A DNA stretch of 64,000 nt from Tillandsia leiboldiana (taxonomy: Eukaryota > Streptophyta > Magnoliopsida > Poales > Bromeliaceae). Made by a program: the position numbers and the translations under genes. The number at the start of each line of letters is the position of its first letter. Within the stretch, counting starts at the first letter, position 1. This document shows, one piece after another, positions 40,201 to 52,299 of this stretch. Location: contig CM055075.1 in the NCBI GenBank assembly GCA_029204045.2, positions 20,890,491 through 20,954,490 on the forward strand, read 5' to 3'. The notes below the pieces were generated by a model. It saw nothing but the letters and a program-made list of their open reading frames with translations, was not told where the DNA came from and made no database searches.

Positions 40201-41984
40201 GCGGTTGTGTTCGTCCTCAAGCTTTGGAGACACTACCTGTATGGGGCACACTGCAATGTGTATCAGATCATAAAAGTCTTAAGTACCTTTTCACCCAAAA
40301 GGAGTTAAATTTGCGACAAAGACGGTGGCTCGAGCTACTGAAGGATTACGATTTAACGATCCACTACCACCGGGGAAAGGCAAACGTGGTGGCCGACGCC
40401 CTGAGCCGTAAGGGGCAGGCCGAAAAGGCAGGGGTAAGTGCCATCACCCAGCAAGATAGTCTGATTGCGGAGTTTTCGCGATTAAGACTAGAAGTAGTAC
40501 CGGCGGGTACAGTCGAACAACTTCTGACACTGGTGGTCAGACCTACCTGCTTGACAGAATTCTCGAGGGGCAGTCGACTGATGACCAACTCCAGCTGGTG
40601 CGAAATAGAGTAACTGCCGACCAAGAAGGTGATTTCACAGTAAACTCCGACGGCACGATACGATTTCGGGGACGAATCTGCGTGCCGGATCTACCGGAAC
40701 TCAAAGAGGAAATCCTGCGGGAGGCGCATACTGCTCCATATGCAGCGCATCCCGGGGGAACGAAGATGTACAAGGATGTCAAGCAGACCTTCTGGTGGCC
40801 CAAAATGAAGGGAGACGTGACTCGGTTTGTGGCACACTGCCTGGTGTGCCGAACGAGTGAAGGCCGAGCACCAGCGTCCGGCAGGAAAAATTGCAACCCT
40901 TACCGGTGCCCGAGTGGAAATGGGACATGATTACCATGGATTTTGTGACCGGGTTCCCGAGATCGTCACAGGGACACGATGCAATATGGGTAATTGTGGA
41001 CCGTCTGACGAAATCGGCCCACTTTTGCCCATACACACGACGTGGACGCGGGAACGACTGCACCAACCTACATCAACGAGATAGTAAGGTTGCATGGGGT
41101 GCCGACATCCATCACGTCGGACAGGGACACGCGATTTGTGTCAAACTTTTGGCAGAGCCTGCAGCGAGCAATGGGAACCAAGTTGCACTTCAGTACGGCT
41201 TTTCACCCGCAGACCGACGGACAATCAAGAGGGGGTGATACAAATTGTGGAGGACATGCTTCGGGCATGCGTTTTAGACCTGGGCGAAGGGTGGGCACGG
41301 TGTTTGCCCTAGTGGAATTTGCCTACAATAACAGTTACCAGGCCAGCATTCAGATGGCACCATACGAGGCCCTGTACGGGCGCCGCTGTCGGTCTCCAAT
41401 ATGCTGGGACGACTTGGGTGAGCGTAAGTTTCTGGGCCCAGATTTGGTGGAGGAGACCGAAGCAAAGGTGCGATTGATTAGACAAAGGCTACTGACCACC
41501 AGAGCAGACAGAAAAGCTACGCGGACAACAGACGCCGAGACTTAGAGTTCATGGTGGGTGAGCACGCGTTACTCCGAGTTTCGCCCTCCAAGGGGAACCG
41601 ACGCTTCGGCATAAAGGGAAAGTTAAGCCGAGGTACGTAGGACCGTTCGAGATCCTAGAACGCGTAGGACCGGTGGCGTACCGATTAGCCCTGCCGCCGA
41701 ATCTCGAACGAGTCCATAACGTGTTCCATGTCTCAATGCTCCGGAAGTACCTAGCTGATCCCTTTCATGCCTTGGATGCCTCCACCATCGAGTTGCGAGA
41801 AGATTTAAGCGTCGAGGAGACACCGGTGCGGATTTTGGCAAGGAGAGGACAAGAAGTTGCGCAATCGAACAATCCCTATGTGAAGGTCCAGTGGAGCAAC
41901 CATGAAGAGCGCGAGGCGACTTGGGAACTGGAATCGAAGATGAGAGAATGTTTTCCCGAATTGATTAGTGGGGTTTGTACTTAA
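37226..41984 (+). pseudogene. Gypsy gag-pol of C, second copy, frame broken by many indels
   Basis: Same domain order as copy 1: Gag (37630 on), zinc knuckle (about 38368), protease DTGATRSF (about 38646), RT FIDDILIYS (about 39645), RNase H (about 40070), integrase (40720-41300) and chromodomain-like end. More than fifteen short indels, mostly in runs of one base, break the frame. Where the copies differ by substitution, this one often has the expected residue: TAC for the TAA of copy 1 at SRQLKEYERNY, DTGATRS for DTGGTRS, and a normal stop after GVCT. Confidence 0.88.
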
Positions 41985-42019
41985 GTTTCGGGACGAAACT
42001 TTTTTATAAGTGTGAGTGG

Positions 42020-44695
42020 TGTAGTGATCCGGCCTTTCGGGGTATTTTTGACTTACATGTAGTCATTTAAGCCTTTAAGTGAAATAAAATTATTCAATCT
42101 TAAAAGTTGGCCGGTGTGTGGTGCTAGTATTTTTCTGCGATAGAGCGCGGAAAAAGAAGGCCGACGGTGCGATCGGATCTGAAATCCGATACCGGGATCT
42201 TCCGGAACGGAATTCCTAGTGATACGGTGATTAGTCATGCATCGGAATCCGTGCAAAATCTCTTGCACCCGTTAGAGATAAGGTGGGTTATCTCGTAGGG
42301 GATAATTAATTAGTTAATTAATTCTCCATGATGGGAAAATAGAATTCTCTTACGTACTAATTAAAAAGGAAATAATTAAGATTTAATACGAGCTATATAA
42401 GGGATCCCGATTATCTGAAAGAAAAGAAAGAAAGAAAATAAAAACCCTAATCGGTGAGGAAGAGAAAAAAAGAAAAGAAAAGACGGAACCCTAGCTGGAA
42501 GAAAGAGAAAGGAGAAAGAGAAGGAGCCCGATCTTCCCGGACATCGAACCGAAGGCAAGAACGCGACCGGACAACTTCCCGTCGATCTTCGGTTAGTAAA
42601 AATAATTGTATAATTTATTTTGGGATTTTTCTGTCGTCCCTTTTGTTGAGTTCTTGGGTTTTCTCCGTCGTATCCGTCGCCGTCACCGTCATCGTCGCAA
42701 TGCTAGGGCACGGAACGGACGGCGGAGGCGTGCGGTGCCGCTAGGGCCATCGCGCGGAGGAGAGTCACGGACGGCACCCATGCCTGACACGTAACCGCGC
42801 GGGCACCGCATGGGCGCCCGCGCGGCTACCGCACGGACGGCACCCCATGCGGACCCGCAACGCGCGGGCCACCGCATGGGCGCCCGCGCGGCCGCCGCGC
42901 AGGACCCGCAACCGCGCGGGCACGCGCGGGCGCCGCGCGGCTGCCGCGCGGGCGGCACCCGCGCGGACCCGCAACCGTGCGGGCATCCGCGCGGGCGCCG
43001 CGCGGCTGCCGCAGCGGGCGACACCCGCGCGGACCCGCAACCGCGCGGGCGGCACCCCGCGCAGACCCGCAATCGTGCAGGGCACCGCGCGGGCTGGGCA
43101 CCCGCGCGGACCCGCAACCGCGCGGGCACCGCGCGGCTGTCGCGCGGGCACCGCGCCGGCTGTCGCCGCGGGCGGCACCCGCGCGGACCCGCAACCGCGC
43201 GGGCACTGCGCAGCGCCGCACGGGAAACACCCGCGCGAGGCACCGCGCCGTGTGGGCGTCGCCGTGGAGACACGCCGCGCGGTTCCGAACGCGCGGTGAT
43301 CCGGCGGACGACGACGGCGGCGCGGGATTTCTGTTTTCGTCAACCGGACGGTGTTGGACTTTTCCGTCGAAAAGAGTAAATTGGGTCTTTTGTTTCGGAT
43401 GTTAGTACAAGTTTTTGACTATAGTTATCCTTGCGGACTTTCTTTAGGTCCAAGTGCTCAGCGGGGGTGCGCGAAGGATTCAGGTGTTCGATTTCTCTTC
43501 AAATAGGTGGGTACAGTTGCGATAAGTGCAACAAGTGCCGTAAGTGCATCTATCGTCATTAAAGTGCTCTTAATTTATCTAACAAAGTAGATGGATAGTT
43601 TAACCTTTCGCATAATTGTATTTCATCTAACAATTGAAGCGGCTACGGTCGCGGTGCTCACTACACGCCGATCTCGGCAAATCCGTTTCGGATGCTGCAC
43701 GTACACAGGCGGATTGGCCTCCGCATGGGTGTACTTTTTCGGAGAAGTGGTCTCTTTTGACCCGTGTACCTCACAATGGGGTGGGTGCCGTGAGGACCTC
43801 TTCGCGCCCGCTGAAAATAGCACACCAGCACCGTGAAGAGGTTAAAAGCATCAAAGAGGTGTTTGCGCACGAGGGGAGACTTTAGTCTCCCCGACAGGGA
43901 CTCTGGGGTTGGTGTCCAACTTAATTGATAAATCTGGGGTTGGGGCCCAGCTTAATTATGTGCAGGGTTTTAGCGAAAGGTTCCGGTGTTTTCGGTTTGC
44001 TCCTTATTCCTTATTGTTATAGACATCTACTTTGTTTGTCACTGACATTACCCACTCCGTGACAGGTGTTACGAGGTGCGTTAGCTGGGAGGGCGGTGAG
44101 ACTGCGTCGCGAGGACCGTAGTCAGATACTTGGGTTTATTATCTCTTTTCCCTTATGCTTTTTTTAGTTAATTTGCTTGTGGATCGTATTAGCCGTGGAC
44201 ATGTAATACTTAGCGCTGTGGATGAGGTGTACTTTTATACTTTGATGTTTTCAGTGATGTTTTCGTATGCGGCACGTTTTCATGACGAACCAAATGATTT
44301 CGAAAATGTTTTCTCAAAACGAAGTGCCGTGTGGGCACGGGTCTTGCAACCGTTGGTTTTATCCTTTCTAAACACTGATGCCGCTTTAATATTCCGCTTG
44401 AAAATAAAACAACAAGGTGTCGAGTGGACACCAGTCTTTTTAAACATTAGTTAAACTACTGTACTCTGTTTGACGATGTATGTCTATTGTATGGTTTGAT
44501 GGTTGTGGTATGTTGTTGTAAATGAGACGCCGTGCATATACAAAGGAGACTCTGTCCGTGGGCAGAGAGAATTTGTGTATGTGGCGGTCTGGCACGCACC
44601 GGGGATGAGGTTTAAGTTACCTTGTTAGGAAGAAAAAAAAATAATACACGCAATTTTCCGCTTTGATAGACTCAAAAACCCCCGGGGGCGTGACA
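42020..44695 (+). repeat. 3' LTR of C, second copy, 2676 bp
   Basis: TGTAGTG at 42020 to GGGGGCGTGACA at 44695. Shares with the 3' LTR of copy 1 the variants ATTAATTAGTT, GATTATCTG, CCTAGCTGG, GTGCCGTAAG and GTGTCCAAC, which the 5' LTR lacks. The CpG-rich array lies at about 42770-43250 with indel noise. Confidence 0.9.
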
Positions 44696-44700
44696 CCTCA
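44696..44700 (+). repeat. Target-site duplication CCTCA, right copy (element C)
   Basis: Equal to 24335-24339. Removing C and one copy of CCTCA joins VTP and QLIG of the extra ORF in frame. Confidence 0.9.
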
Positions 44701-45508
44701 GCTGATTGGAGAGGCGTTAGGAATGACGGCCAGAGCTGATGGGGCTCATTATCTGAAGAGTCAAACCTTCACCACCAACTCCTGGAGAGTGGTAGTTGAT
44801 GGAATCTGTCTTCCAGATACTCTGTCGGCAGGAAACTCCGTCTTTTCAAAAGAACTTCGACCAGAGTATCGCTATTTGAACTTCATTATCTGTTATAACG
44901 TCCTTCCAAATATGAATACAAAGGTTCTTCGGTGGGATAGGATGTTGTTCCTCTATCTTCTTGGAAACCCCACAGCAGCAATGGGAGCAAACTTAAACAT
45001 TCCTTACATCATCTGGTCAAGGATGGCACGTTATGTGGAACATGCTCACCCTTCAGAGAGACTACCCTATCCAATGATCATTATGCACATTCTTCGAAAA
45101 TTTAAAGCTGACACAAGTGCGAGTTCCTACATGCACAGTCTAGGAACGATCAATGAAACAACTATTGTAAAGTCTCTCTCAACAAAACAAGATGAGCCCC
45201 CATCACCTCCTCACCGACGAAGAGCACAACAACAAGCAACAACCTCTGCACCAGCAGCACCACCTCCAGTCCAACCAGCACATGCAGCACAACAAGCACC
45301 TCCATCGACATCCGATGATGATGCATCGGTTACCTCCATTTATAAAGAACAGCAACGGCTCTCCAACGAGCAAGAACGCATATCCAATGAACTGATTGAA
45401 GTAAAGGAAGAAATAAAAAAGGTCAACAAGAACCAGTCATCGATGAACAAACGATTAAAGAAAATCTTCCAAATACTCGGCTGCATCAGTTCGGATGATT
45501 CTGAGTAA
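44701..45508 (+). pseudogene. Extra ORF of element A, piece 3 of 3 (domain end, coiled coil)
   Basis: Rest of the globular domain (NMNTKVLRWDRMLFLYLLG, HPSERLPYPMIIMHILRKF), Pro/Gln-rich linker and C-terminal coiled coil (KEQQRLSNEQERISNELIEV), ending at TAA. No stop or frameshift. An open frame also runs in from the C LTR (ATG at 44663, MIDSKTPGG), because the LTR end GTGACA happens to encode Val-Thr, so an LTR-started 281-aa fusion is possible. Confidence 0.87.
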
Positions 45509-46235
45509 TCCCCATCCTTCTAATCTTTTTCTGGTGCAGATTTTTAACCTTTTTCTTGTGCAGGTTTTTAAGTTTTAGTTTTTAGTTTTAATTCTCACAG
45601 TCTTGGTTCTTGAACTTGTTAACTTTTCTCTCTATTTTGTAATTTTGGCTAACTTTGTGACAAAAAGGGGGAGAGAATATTAGAACAGTTTGAACAAGTT
45701 TGAACAATGAAACTATGATCGATTGCTTCGATTGTCCAGTTGTGAACCATGAAGGTAAGTAGAACTTCAACTTTTGGTTTTCTTTTGTGATTGCACGCAT
45801 GCCTCGACTAACTATTTGCTAACTATTTGGGCATGTAATATAACTAACAAGTTGATGTTCACTAACAATTTTGTGACATTTGGATTTTGATTGCATAGAA
45901 GATATGTTGGTGTTTTAACTATGATCAAATTACATATCTGAATGTATAAATGTCATGGTAAGTATAAATGAGTATAAACTTCATCTCTGTATGTGGTTTT
46001 TGAATGACATAAAATTCTTGAGGTATCTAACGATTTCTTTTGTCAAGAATGATTTCTTTTGCAGAGAGTACAGATGTCTAAGTCTAGAGTCTGTTTTAGG
46101 AGTTTAACTCATGTATCTATTTTATTTTGGATCTCCATTGTAAATTTTTGTTGTATGGTGATAGCAACAAAAATATCTTCTTGAATTTTCTTGAGTGGAT
46201 TTGTGTTTTGTCACGAAACCGCCAAAGGGGGAGAT
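45509..46235 (+). other. 3' untranslated region and polypurine tracts (element A)
   Basis: No gene. Second purine tract AAAAAGGGGGAGAGA at about 45662-45675 and terminal polypurine tract AAAGGGGGAGA at 46224-46234, one base from the LTR. Confidence 0.75.
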
Positions 46236-47090
46236 TGTTACAGAATTTGAGTTGGCGTATTTCGTGAATTCGGTTAAGTCTTGAAGATTGAAGATAAAGA
46301 AAGTTGGATCATTTAACTCAATCTCAAGAAAGAAGAATTCAAAAGGATCAGGTATGTTTAACTAATTATTTTTGGTGATCCGAATACTTCTTATAGTGTA
46401 GAAACACTTGGATGAATTTCTAATTGCATAAAAATCAAAAACTGGACATGGGACATGTTTAGGATCCGGATCAGACTTTCCAATCCGGATCCCGAAGGGT
46501 GTTCGTTCATACACAAGTTCAATCCGGATCGTAGCCTCCTTTGATCCGGATCCCGAACACTGGTTTTACCATGATTTATGAACAATCCGGATCAGGCTTT
46601 TCAATCCGGATCCCGAACGTTGGTGTTTGGTGAATTGTATGAACGATCCGGATCAGGCACTTCGATCCGGATCCCGAACCTTTGTTTTTCTGGAAACTGT
46701 CTGTCTCGCTACTGCAATCCGGATCGCCGAAGTCCGATCCGGATTGCCGTCCTGAAAAATTCCAGAAAAGGTTAGTTTTTGATTCTTATCCTCTTCCAAT
46801 GGTTTCTAACCTATATATAGACCCGTTAATTCATCTTTTAGGGCAACCCACGAAAAAGGGAAAAAGATGACCGAAATAGATAGATCCACAAATAGAGAAG
46901 AAACGAAATCAATAGATTTAATCTTATGTTTCTTCATCTATATTGATTGATTTGATTCTAGGTTTTCATACTCACATTTTGAGTAGAATCAAATCAATGA
47001 ATACTTAGACGGTATTTCCGATCTATTTCTAATCTAAGTATTCGGCGGATCATCACCACCCAAAAAAAACAACGATTTTCCCAAAATCGG

Positions 47091-47253
47091 CGCGTGGACT
47101 CGCGTGGCCTTGTGGATTCAAGGTGCTACCGCTCTCGTGGATTCGGAGCGAGGTACGTTCGTGGATTTGAAGCGTGCTACTGGGTGAAGACCGTGGATTC
47201 GGTCGGACGTCGTGGATTCGGCGTTGGACGCAGATCGTGGATTCGAGAAGCGT
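47091..47253 (+). repeat. Common-loop hairpin array (element A LTR), seven copies
   Basis: Loop words from 47094 (GTGGACTC) to 47237. One unit is lost relative to element 0: the left arm of unit 6 (ACGTC) is now followed by the right arm of unit 7 (GGCGT), which still pairs with a single G-T wobble. Unit 4 has loop GTGGATTT and keeps ACGTTC/GAA(g)CGT pairing with one bulge. Confidence 0.75.
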
Positions 47254-47317
47254 CGTGGAGCGAGCGGAGAAGATCAACTAGGAGCGTATGGAAAAGGTTG
47301 AGTCGTCTGTGAGTACG

Positions 47318-47322
47318 GTATA
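47318..47322 (+). repeat. Target-site duplication GTATA, left copy (element D)
   Basis: GTATA before the TGTTGGG terminus of D; the right copy is at 58177-58181. Confidence 0.92.
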
Positions 47323-48620
47323 TGTTGGGTTATATGTAATAAGGATCTAAATAGGGGAAGAAACACCTAGAGGGGGGTGAATAGGTGTAAACGTATAAAC
47401 ACTCAGAAATCGTTGCGATAAAAAACCCAATGCGGAAATAAAAATAACACGCAAGATTTTTACGTGAAAAACTCCATCACCGGAGTAAAAAACCACGGGA
47501 CCGATAACACGGCGAAATCCACTAGAATTAAAACACGTACAAGGTGATTTACCGTACACACTTACGACTCAACCTTTTCCATACGCTCCTAGAGGATCTT
47601 CTCCGCTCGCTCCACGACGCTTCTCGAATCCACGATCTGCGCCCAACGCCGAATCCACGGCGTCCAACGTCGAATCCACGACGTCCGACCGAATCCACGG
47701 TCTTCACCCAGTAGCACCCTTCGAATCCACGAACGTGCCTCGCTCCGAATCCATGAGAGCGGTTGAACCTTGAATCCACAAGGACACGCGAATCCACGCG
47801 CCGATTTTGGGGAAATCGTTGTTTTTGGGTGGTGATGATCCGCCGAATACTTAGATCAAAGATAGATCGGAAATACCATCTAAGTATTCATTAGTTTGAT
47901 TCAACTCAAGATGTGAGTATGAAAACCTAGAATCAAACTAATCAATATAGATGAAGAAACATAGAGTATTATCTAATGATTTCCTTTCTTCTCTATATGT
48001 GGATCTTAGGCCTTATAAAATGATATATGAATATGACGGCTCTTTCGATTTACGGCTTCTTTTCTTTTCTTAACCCTAGAAAAAGAGTCATAGGGTCTAT
48101 TTATAGGTTAGAAACATTTGGAAGGAGATAAGAATCAAAAACCTAACATTTCTGGAATTTTAACGGACGGCGATCCGGATCGGATTTGGGCGATCCGGAT
48201 TGCAGTAGCAAGAAAAACGGTTTCCAGAAAAACAATCGTTCGGGATCCAGATCGGAATGCCTGATCTGGATCGTTCATACAATTCAGAAAACTCAACGTT
48301 CGGGATCCGGATCGTGAGATGCTGCGATCCGGATTGAAGTAATGTATGAAACAACAACCTTCGGGATCCGGACTGCTGGCTCTGATCCGGATCCTGAACA
48401 TGTCCGAACACCAGTTTTTGATTTATATGCAATTAAAAGTTCTTCCAGGTGTTTCTACACTACAAGAAGTATTCGGATCACCAAAAATCTTTAGTTAAAC
48501 ATACCTGATCCTTTTGAATTCTTCTTTCTTGAGATTGAGTTAAATGATCAAACTTTCTTCATCTTCAATCTTCAAGACTTGAACCTTTCACGAAACTATG
48601 CCAACTCAAATTCTGTAACA
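47323..48620 (-). repeat. 3' LTR of element D, 1298 bp
   Basis: Minus strand TGTTACAG at 48620 to CCCAACA at 47323. Palindrome array about 48172-48393, TATA (CTATAAATA) at 48098-48106, hairpin array 47616-47801. Polypurine tract at 48622-48632. Confidence 0.93.
47616..47801 (-). repeat. Common-loop hairpin array (element D, 3' LTR)
   Basis: Eight loop words from 47626 to 47797, with stems as in element 0. One loop has a C-to-T change (minus strand GTGGATTC to ATGGATTC near 47750) not present in the other LTR. Confidence 0.75.
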
Positions 48621-49313
48621 ATCTCCCCCTTTGGCGGTTTCGTGACAAAACACAGATCCACTAAAGAAAATTCAAAAAGATATCTTTGTTGCTATCACCA
48701 TACAACAAAAATTTACAATGGAGATCCAAAAATCTAAAAGCATGAGATATAAACTCCTAAAACAGACTCTAGACTTAGACATCTGTACTCTCTGCACAAA
48801 GAAATCATTCTTGACAAAAAGAGATCGTTAGATACCTCAAGAATATTTAGCATTCAAAACCTAACAGAGATAGAGTTTATGCTCACCATTACATTGAGTA
48901 ATTCAGATATGTAATACGATCACAATCAAACATTGACATATCTTCTAAGCAATAAAATTCCAAATGTCATAACTTTGCTTTGTTAGTAATCAAACAACTT
49001 GTTAGTAATAATACATGTCCAAATAGTTAGTCGAATAGTTAGTAGGAACATGCAACAAATCACAAGATAAAAACCAAAGTTGTGATACTTACCCTTCACC
49101 AAAGTCAAAGTTGAAGTGATACTTACCTTGATGTTCACACATTCACATCATCATTGTTCAAGTTCTCTCTAAACTCTCTCCCCCTTTTTGTCACAAACAA
49201 AGCCAAAATTACAAAAATTTAAGGAGAGTTAAATAGATCAGAATAAAGAAACGTGAGAGCTGAATAATAACAAAAACTTAAAAACCTGCAAAAGAAAGAT
49301 TAGAAACAAAAGT
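48621..49313 (-). other. 3' untranslated region and polypurine tracts (element D)
   Basis: No gene. Terminal polypurine tract at 48622-48632 and second purine tract at about 49174-49189, minus strand. Confidence 0.75.
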
Positions 49314-50726
49314 TTATGCAGAGTCGTCGGAGCTGATACACCCAAGCTTCTGAAACATTTTCTTGATCCGTTTGTTCATAGAAGCTTGTTCCTTCTTAAC
49401 TTCTTTGATATCCTCTCTCATTTCAGTGAAATCAGTAGCCATGCGTTCTTGCTCGTTTGAGAGTCGTTGTTGTTCCTTAAAGATTGAGCTAACCGACGCA
49501 TCATCATCAGACGTTGATGGAGGTGCTGGTTGTGCTTCTGGTGTAGAGGTTGTTGCTTGTTGTTGTTGTGCTCGTTGGCGGTGAGGAGGTATTATGGGAT
49601 CATCTGTCTTCGTCGAGAGAGACTTCACAATTGTCGTCTCATTAATGGTGCCCAAACTATACATGTATGAGCTCGCACTTGTATCGACTTTAAACTTTTT
49701 GAGGATGCGCATGATTATCATTGGGTATGGTAGTCTCTCTGTGGGGTGAGAGTGTTCCACATACCGCGCCATCCTTGACCCAATGAGATAAGGAATATTC
49801 AAGTTTGCTCCCATCAATGCGGCCGGGTTTCCAAGAAGATAAAGGAATAACATCCTGTACCATCGAAGAACCTTCGTATTCATGTTGGGAAGAATGTTGT
49901 AGCAGACAATGAAGTTTATATACCGATACTCTGGTCGAAGCTCTTTAGAGAAAACAGAATTTTCGGTTGACACAGTATCCGGAACACAAATTCCATTGAC
50001 TACAACTCTCCAGGAGTTGTCGTTGAAGCTTTGAGTTTTTAGGTAATAGAGTCCATCAGCTCTGGCTGTCATACCTAGCACATCTCCAATCAGTTGGGGT
50101 GTGACTTTGATTTTGATATTTTTAACCAAAGTGTGAAATTCTCGACGTCCATCAACGTGATCAATCAGACTTGCAGCGTTCTGATAAAACATTCGAACTG
50201 AGTGTGGACAGTACCCAGTAGTCTCAGGGAAGTTGCAAATTTGAGCAAGACCAACTTGGTCAAACAGAATCCCAAAGACTGCAGATCGTTCCTTCATTGG
50301 TTTGACATTGACATGTCTCTCGCCAATGCATTCCCTCTTCTCAAAATCCTTGATTCTTGCGGAGCTGATGAAGTCTTGTGGAGAAGGCTGTCTAGCAACT
50401 GGTTGCTCGATGGAGATTCCTTGAGCACTGCCTCGTTTTCTTGCACCGGTTTTTCTTTTTGTTCCAATTGGACTTGGTTCCATTGGCGCTTTCCCTTTTT
50501 CAGCTGCAGTGGGCGGAGCCTTTGAGGTTTCAGCAGGGGCTTTCCCTTTGGAGATAATGGGGACAGTTCCCTCGATTTCGATGTTATCCCAGTCAATCGA
50601 CTCTGTCTCTGATTCAGTGTCAGAATCATCCTTAGTCTTCTTCGCTTTCTTAGCCTTCTTAGGCTTGGCAGTATCCTTGACATGTACCATGGCAGCAAGT
50701 AGGAAAATAATCCAAGTGATCACCAT
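49314..50726 (-). CDS. Extra ORF in env-like position, 470 aa (element D)
   Basis: Intact ORF of the same family as 3952-5385. Hydrophobic N-terminus MVITWIIFLLAAMVHVKD, KKAKKAKK tract, acidic linker, globular domain (RIKDFEKRECIGERHVNVK through HPTERLPYPMIIMRILKKF), Gln/Pro-rich linker and coiled coil (FKEQQRLSNEQERMATDFTE). The ATG at 50726 is 25 bases after the predicted acceptor. Function unknown; the position matches Sirevirus env-like genes. Confidence 0.78.
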   Translation of the reverse strand: MVITWIIFLLAAMVHVKDTAKPKKAKKAKKTKDDSDTESETESIDWDNIEIEGTVPIISKGKAPAETSKAPPTAAEKGKAPMEPSPIGTKRKTGARKRGSAQGISIEQPVARQPSPQDFISSARIKDFEKRECIGERHVNVKPMKERSAVFGILFDQVGLAQICNFPETTGYCPHSVRMFYQNAASLIDHVDGRREFHTLVKNIKIKVTPQLIGDVLGMTARADGLYYLKTQSFNDNSWRVVVNGICVPDTVSTENSVFSKELRPEYRYINFIVCYNILPNMNTKVLRWYRMLFLYLLGNPAALMGANLNIPYLIGSRMARYVEHSHPTERLPYPMIIMRILKKFKVDTSASSYMYSLGTINETTIVKSLSTKTDDPIIPPHRQRAQQQQATTSTPEAQPAPPSTSDDDASVSSIFKEQQRLSNEQERMATDFTEMREDIKEVKKEQASMNKRIKKMFQKLGCISSDDSA

Positions 50727-50751
50727 TTTGATTGCTAGTGAAAAATGTATC

Positions 50752-51136
50752 CTGTGAAGACCAACTCAAGAACACATGATAAATTGTTAATTTTCAAAGA
50801 TTTAAAAAATTGTACCCAAACAATCATAATCATGTAGAGAGACTAAGAATCAAATTAGTTTTGCAAAAGGACTTTTAAAAATAGATCAATTGCATGATTT
50901 TCGAAAATCCTTATTATATGCCCTAAAACCGAAATTTTTAGAAATCGAAGCCTAAAAAATCCGTTAATCAGGAGAATACCTAGCATATAATCAAAACTAA
51001 TCTACCCAGAGTTCTTATTTCAAAAGAAATTTGACCAAAAACCATTCAAAAACGAAAAAGATAGAAAAATCTCATCACGTTTTGAAGAAAATAGAGAAAA
51101 ACTGTGAAAAACGGGATTTTGATCAATAAAACTTAC
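50752..51136 (-). other. Predicted 5'-UTR intron of extra ORF (element D), 385 bp
   Basis: Minus strand donor ACAA/GTAAGTTTT at 51136 and acceptor CTTCACAG/GATACA ending at 50752. Same layout as in the other elements. Confidence 0.58.
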
Positions 51137-51271
51137 TTGTATTCGAAGAACTTGAGTTTGGAAAGCTCCAAGGTGCAATAGTTCTAGAGAGAGAGGCTCT
51201 AGAGACTTGAGAACAAAAGATTAAGGTAAAAGAAATCAAAACCGTCTTGTTCTTATTAAAACCCTAGCCGT

Positions 51272-51363
51272 GATCCGGATCGGATCGAGATTTCGATCCG
51301 GATCGGCCAGCCGCAGGAAGAAGCCTGCGTTCGGGATCCGGATCAGCTTGCCCGATCCGGATC
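51272..51363 (-). promoter_or_regulatory. Internal GATCCGGATC array (element D)
   Basis: Four palindromes at 51272, 51295, 51335 and 51354. On the minus strand they are followed by GGTTTTAATAAGAACAAG, a weaker TATA-like stretch than in A, then leader and intron. Confidence 0.6.
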
Positions 51364-52299
51364 GGCTCCAACTTTTTCTTCAGAAAAATATAGAAAAATT
51401 TCATAAGATCCAGAAAAAGTATGTAAGCACAATTGTGTATCAACTTTAAACAAAAATCACCGTTTCATACAACAAGAATTAGATTATGCCAAATCTATCA
51501 ATAATATCCAAAAATGAAACGAGAATTTACAAAAATTAAATCCCTTAAAGTTGAACACCTTCAATTACATCTAACTTGATCTTATGAGTAATGCCTTTAT
51601 CAAATCATCAATTCGGTAAAGAAAATGAAATACAAAGATCAATAGATGTTTGAAATCCCAAATATGGTAGATAATTTATCTAGACAATCTGTTGAAGAGA
51701 GTGGCTCTTTGAGCATCTTTCTTTAAAATCCCACCTTATACCAACCTTGAAATTTGACGGAGTCAAGTATTTCAACATGCATTTTACTTAATCAAAAATT
51801 GAACAACCATGCTTGGTATACATGTGGTAGCTGCACACAATACTCGGACGACCGAGGTGGTAGCTCTTTCCTCCATGTGGTGGTAGTTTTCACACTCCTC
51901 ATTGGGATGTAACTCTTTCCACATCTTTTGAGCATTTTACATTTCTTTGACTCCCCCTCAATTGGCTATCAATTATTTAAGATATAAAGTATTCAACCAA
52001 AAATTGATCTCGATTTCATACTCGACTAAGCAATCAAATAAGATAATGACTATACCAAGAGATCATTGAGAGAGAAATTGACTTTGATCACTTAGAAGAT
52101 GATTTAATTAACATAAATGATCATTGCAACAGTGAAATATTATGATGGCAAAAGCATAATAAATTTCTAAATGTGCGAAAAGATGCAATTAAAGTCAATT
52201 ATGATCTATGCTCAATTAATGTCCTATGTACAAACATAGATAATGAACAAAACAAAACAAAAACAAAACCTATCCTAAGCAAAGGTTTCAAAAAGAAGT
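51364..52299 (-). other. Conserved pol-to-extra-ORF spacer (element D)
   Basis: No gene. Same conserved block with CTACCAC words and small hairpin (about 51810-51925) and first purine tract at about 51950-51959. Confidence 0.68.

Larger units (their letters stand above)
35514..44695 (+). mobile_element. Second assembled copy of gypsy element C, 5' LTR incomplete
   Basis: Partial left LTR (35514-37007), internal region and full right LTR (42020-44695). The left LTR carries the variants of the 5' LTR of copy 1 and the right LTR those of its 3' LTR. The same flank (element A extra ORF) follows. This is the pattern of one insertion assembled twice. Many frame-breaking indels up to about 43400, then clean sequence. 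Confidence 0.9.
46236..47322 (+). repeat. 3' LTR of element A, left part (1087 bp)
   Basis: Starts TGTTACAG after the polypurine tract. Contains about ten palindromes or near-palindromes (about 46461-46747), TATATATAG at 46812-46820 and the hairpin array. It is broken by element D after GTATA and continues at 58182-58403, for a total of 1309 bp. Confidence 0.92.

Noticed and set aside
35514..44695. Independent second gypsy insertion next to the first.
   Set aside because: It shares LTR-specific variants and the same flank and target duplication with the first copy; an independent insertion would have its own flank and duplication.
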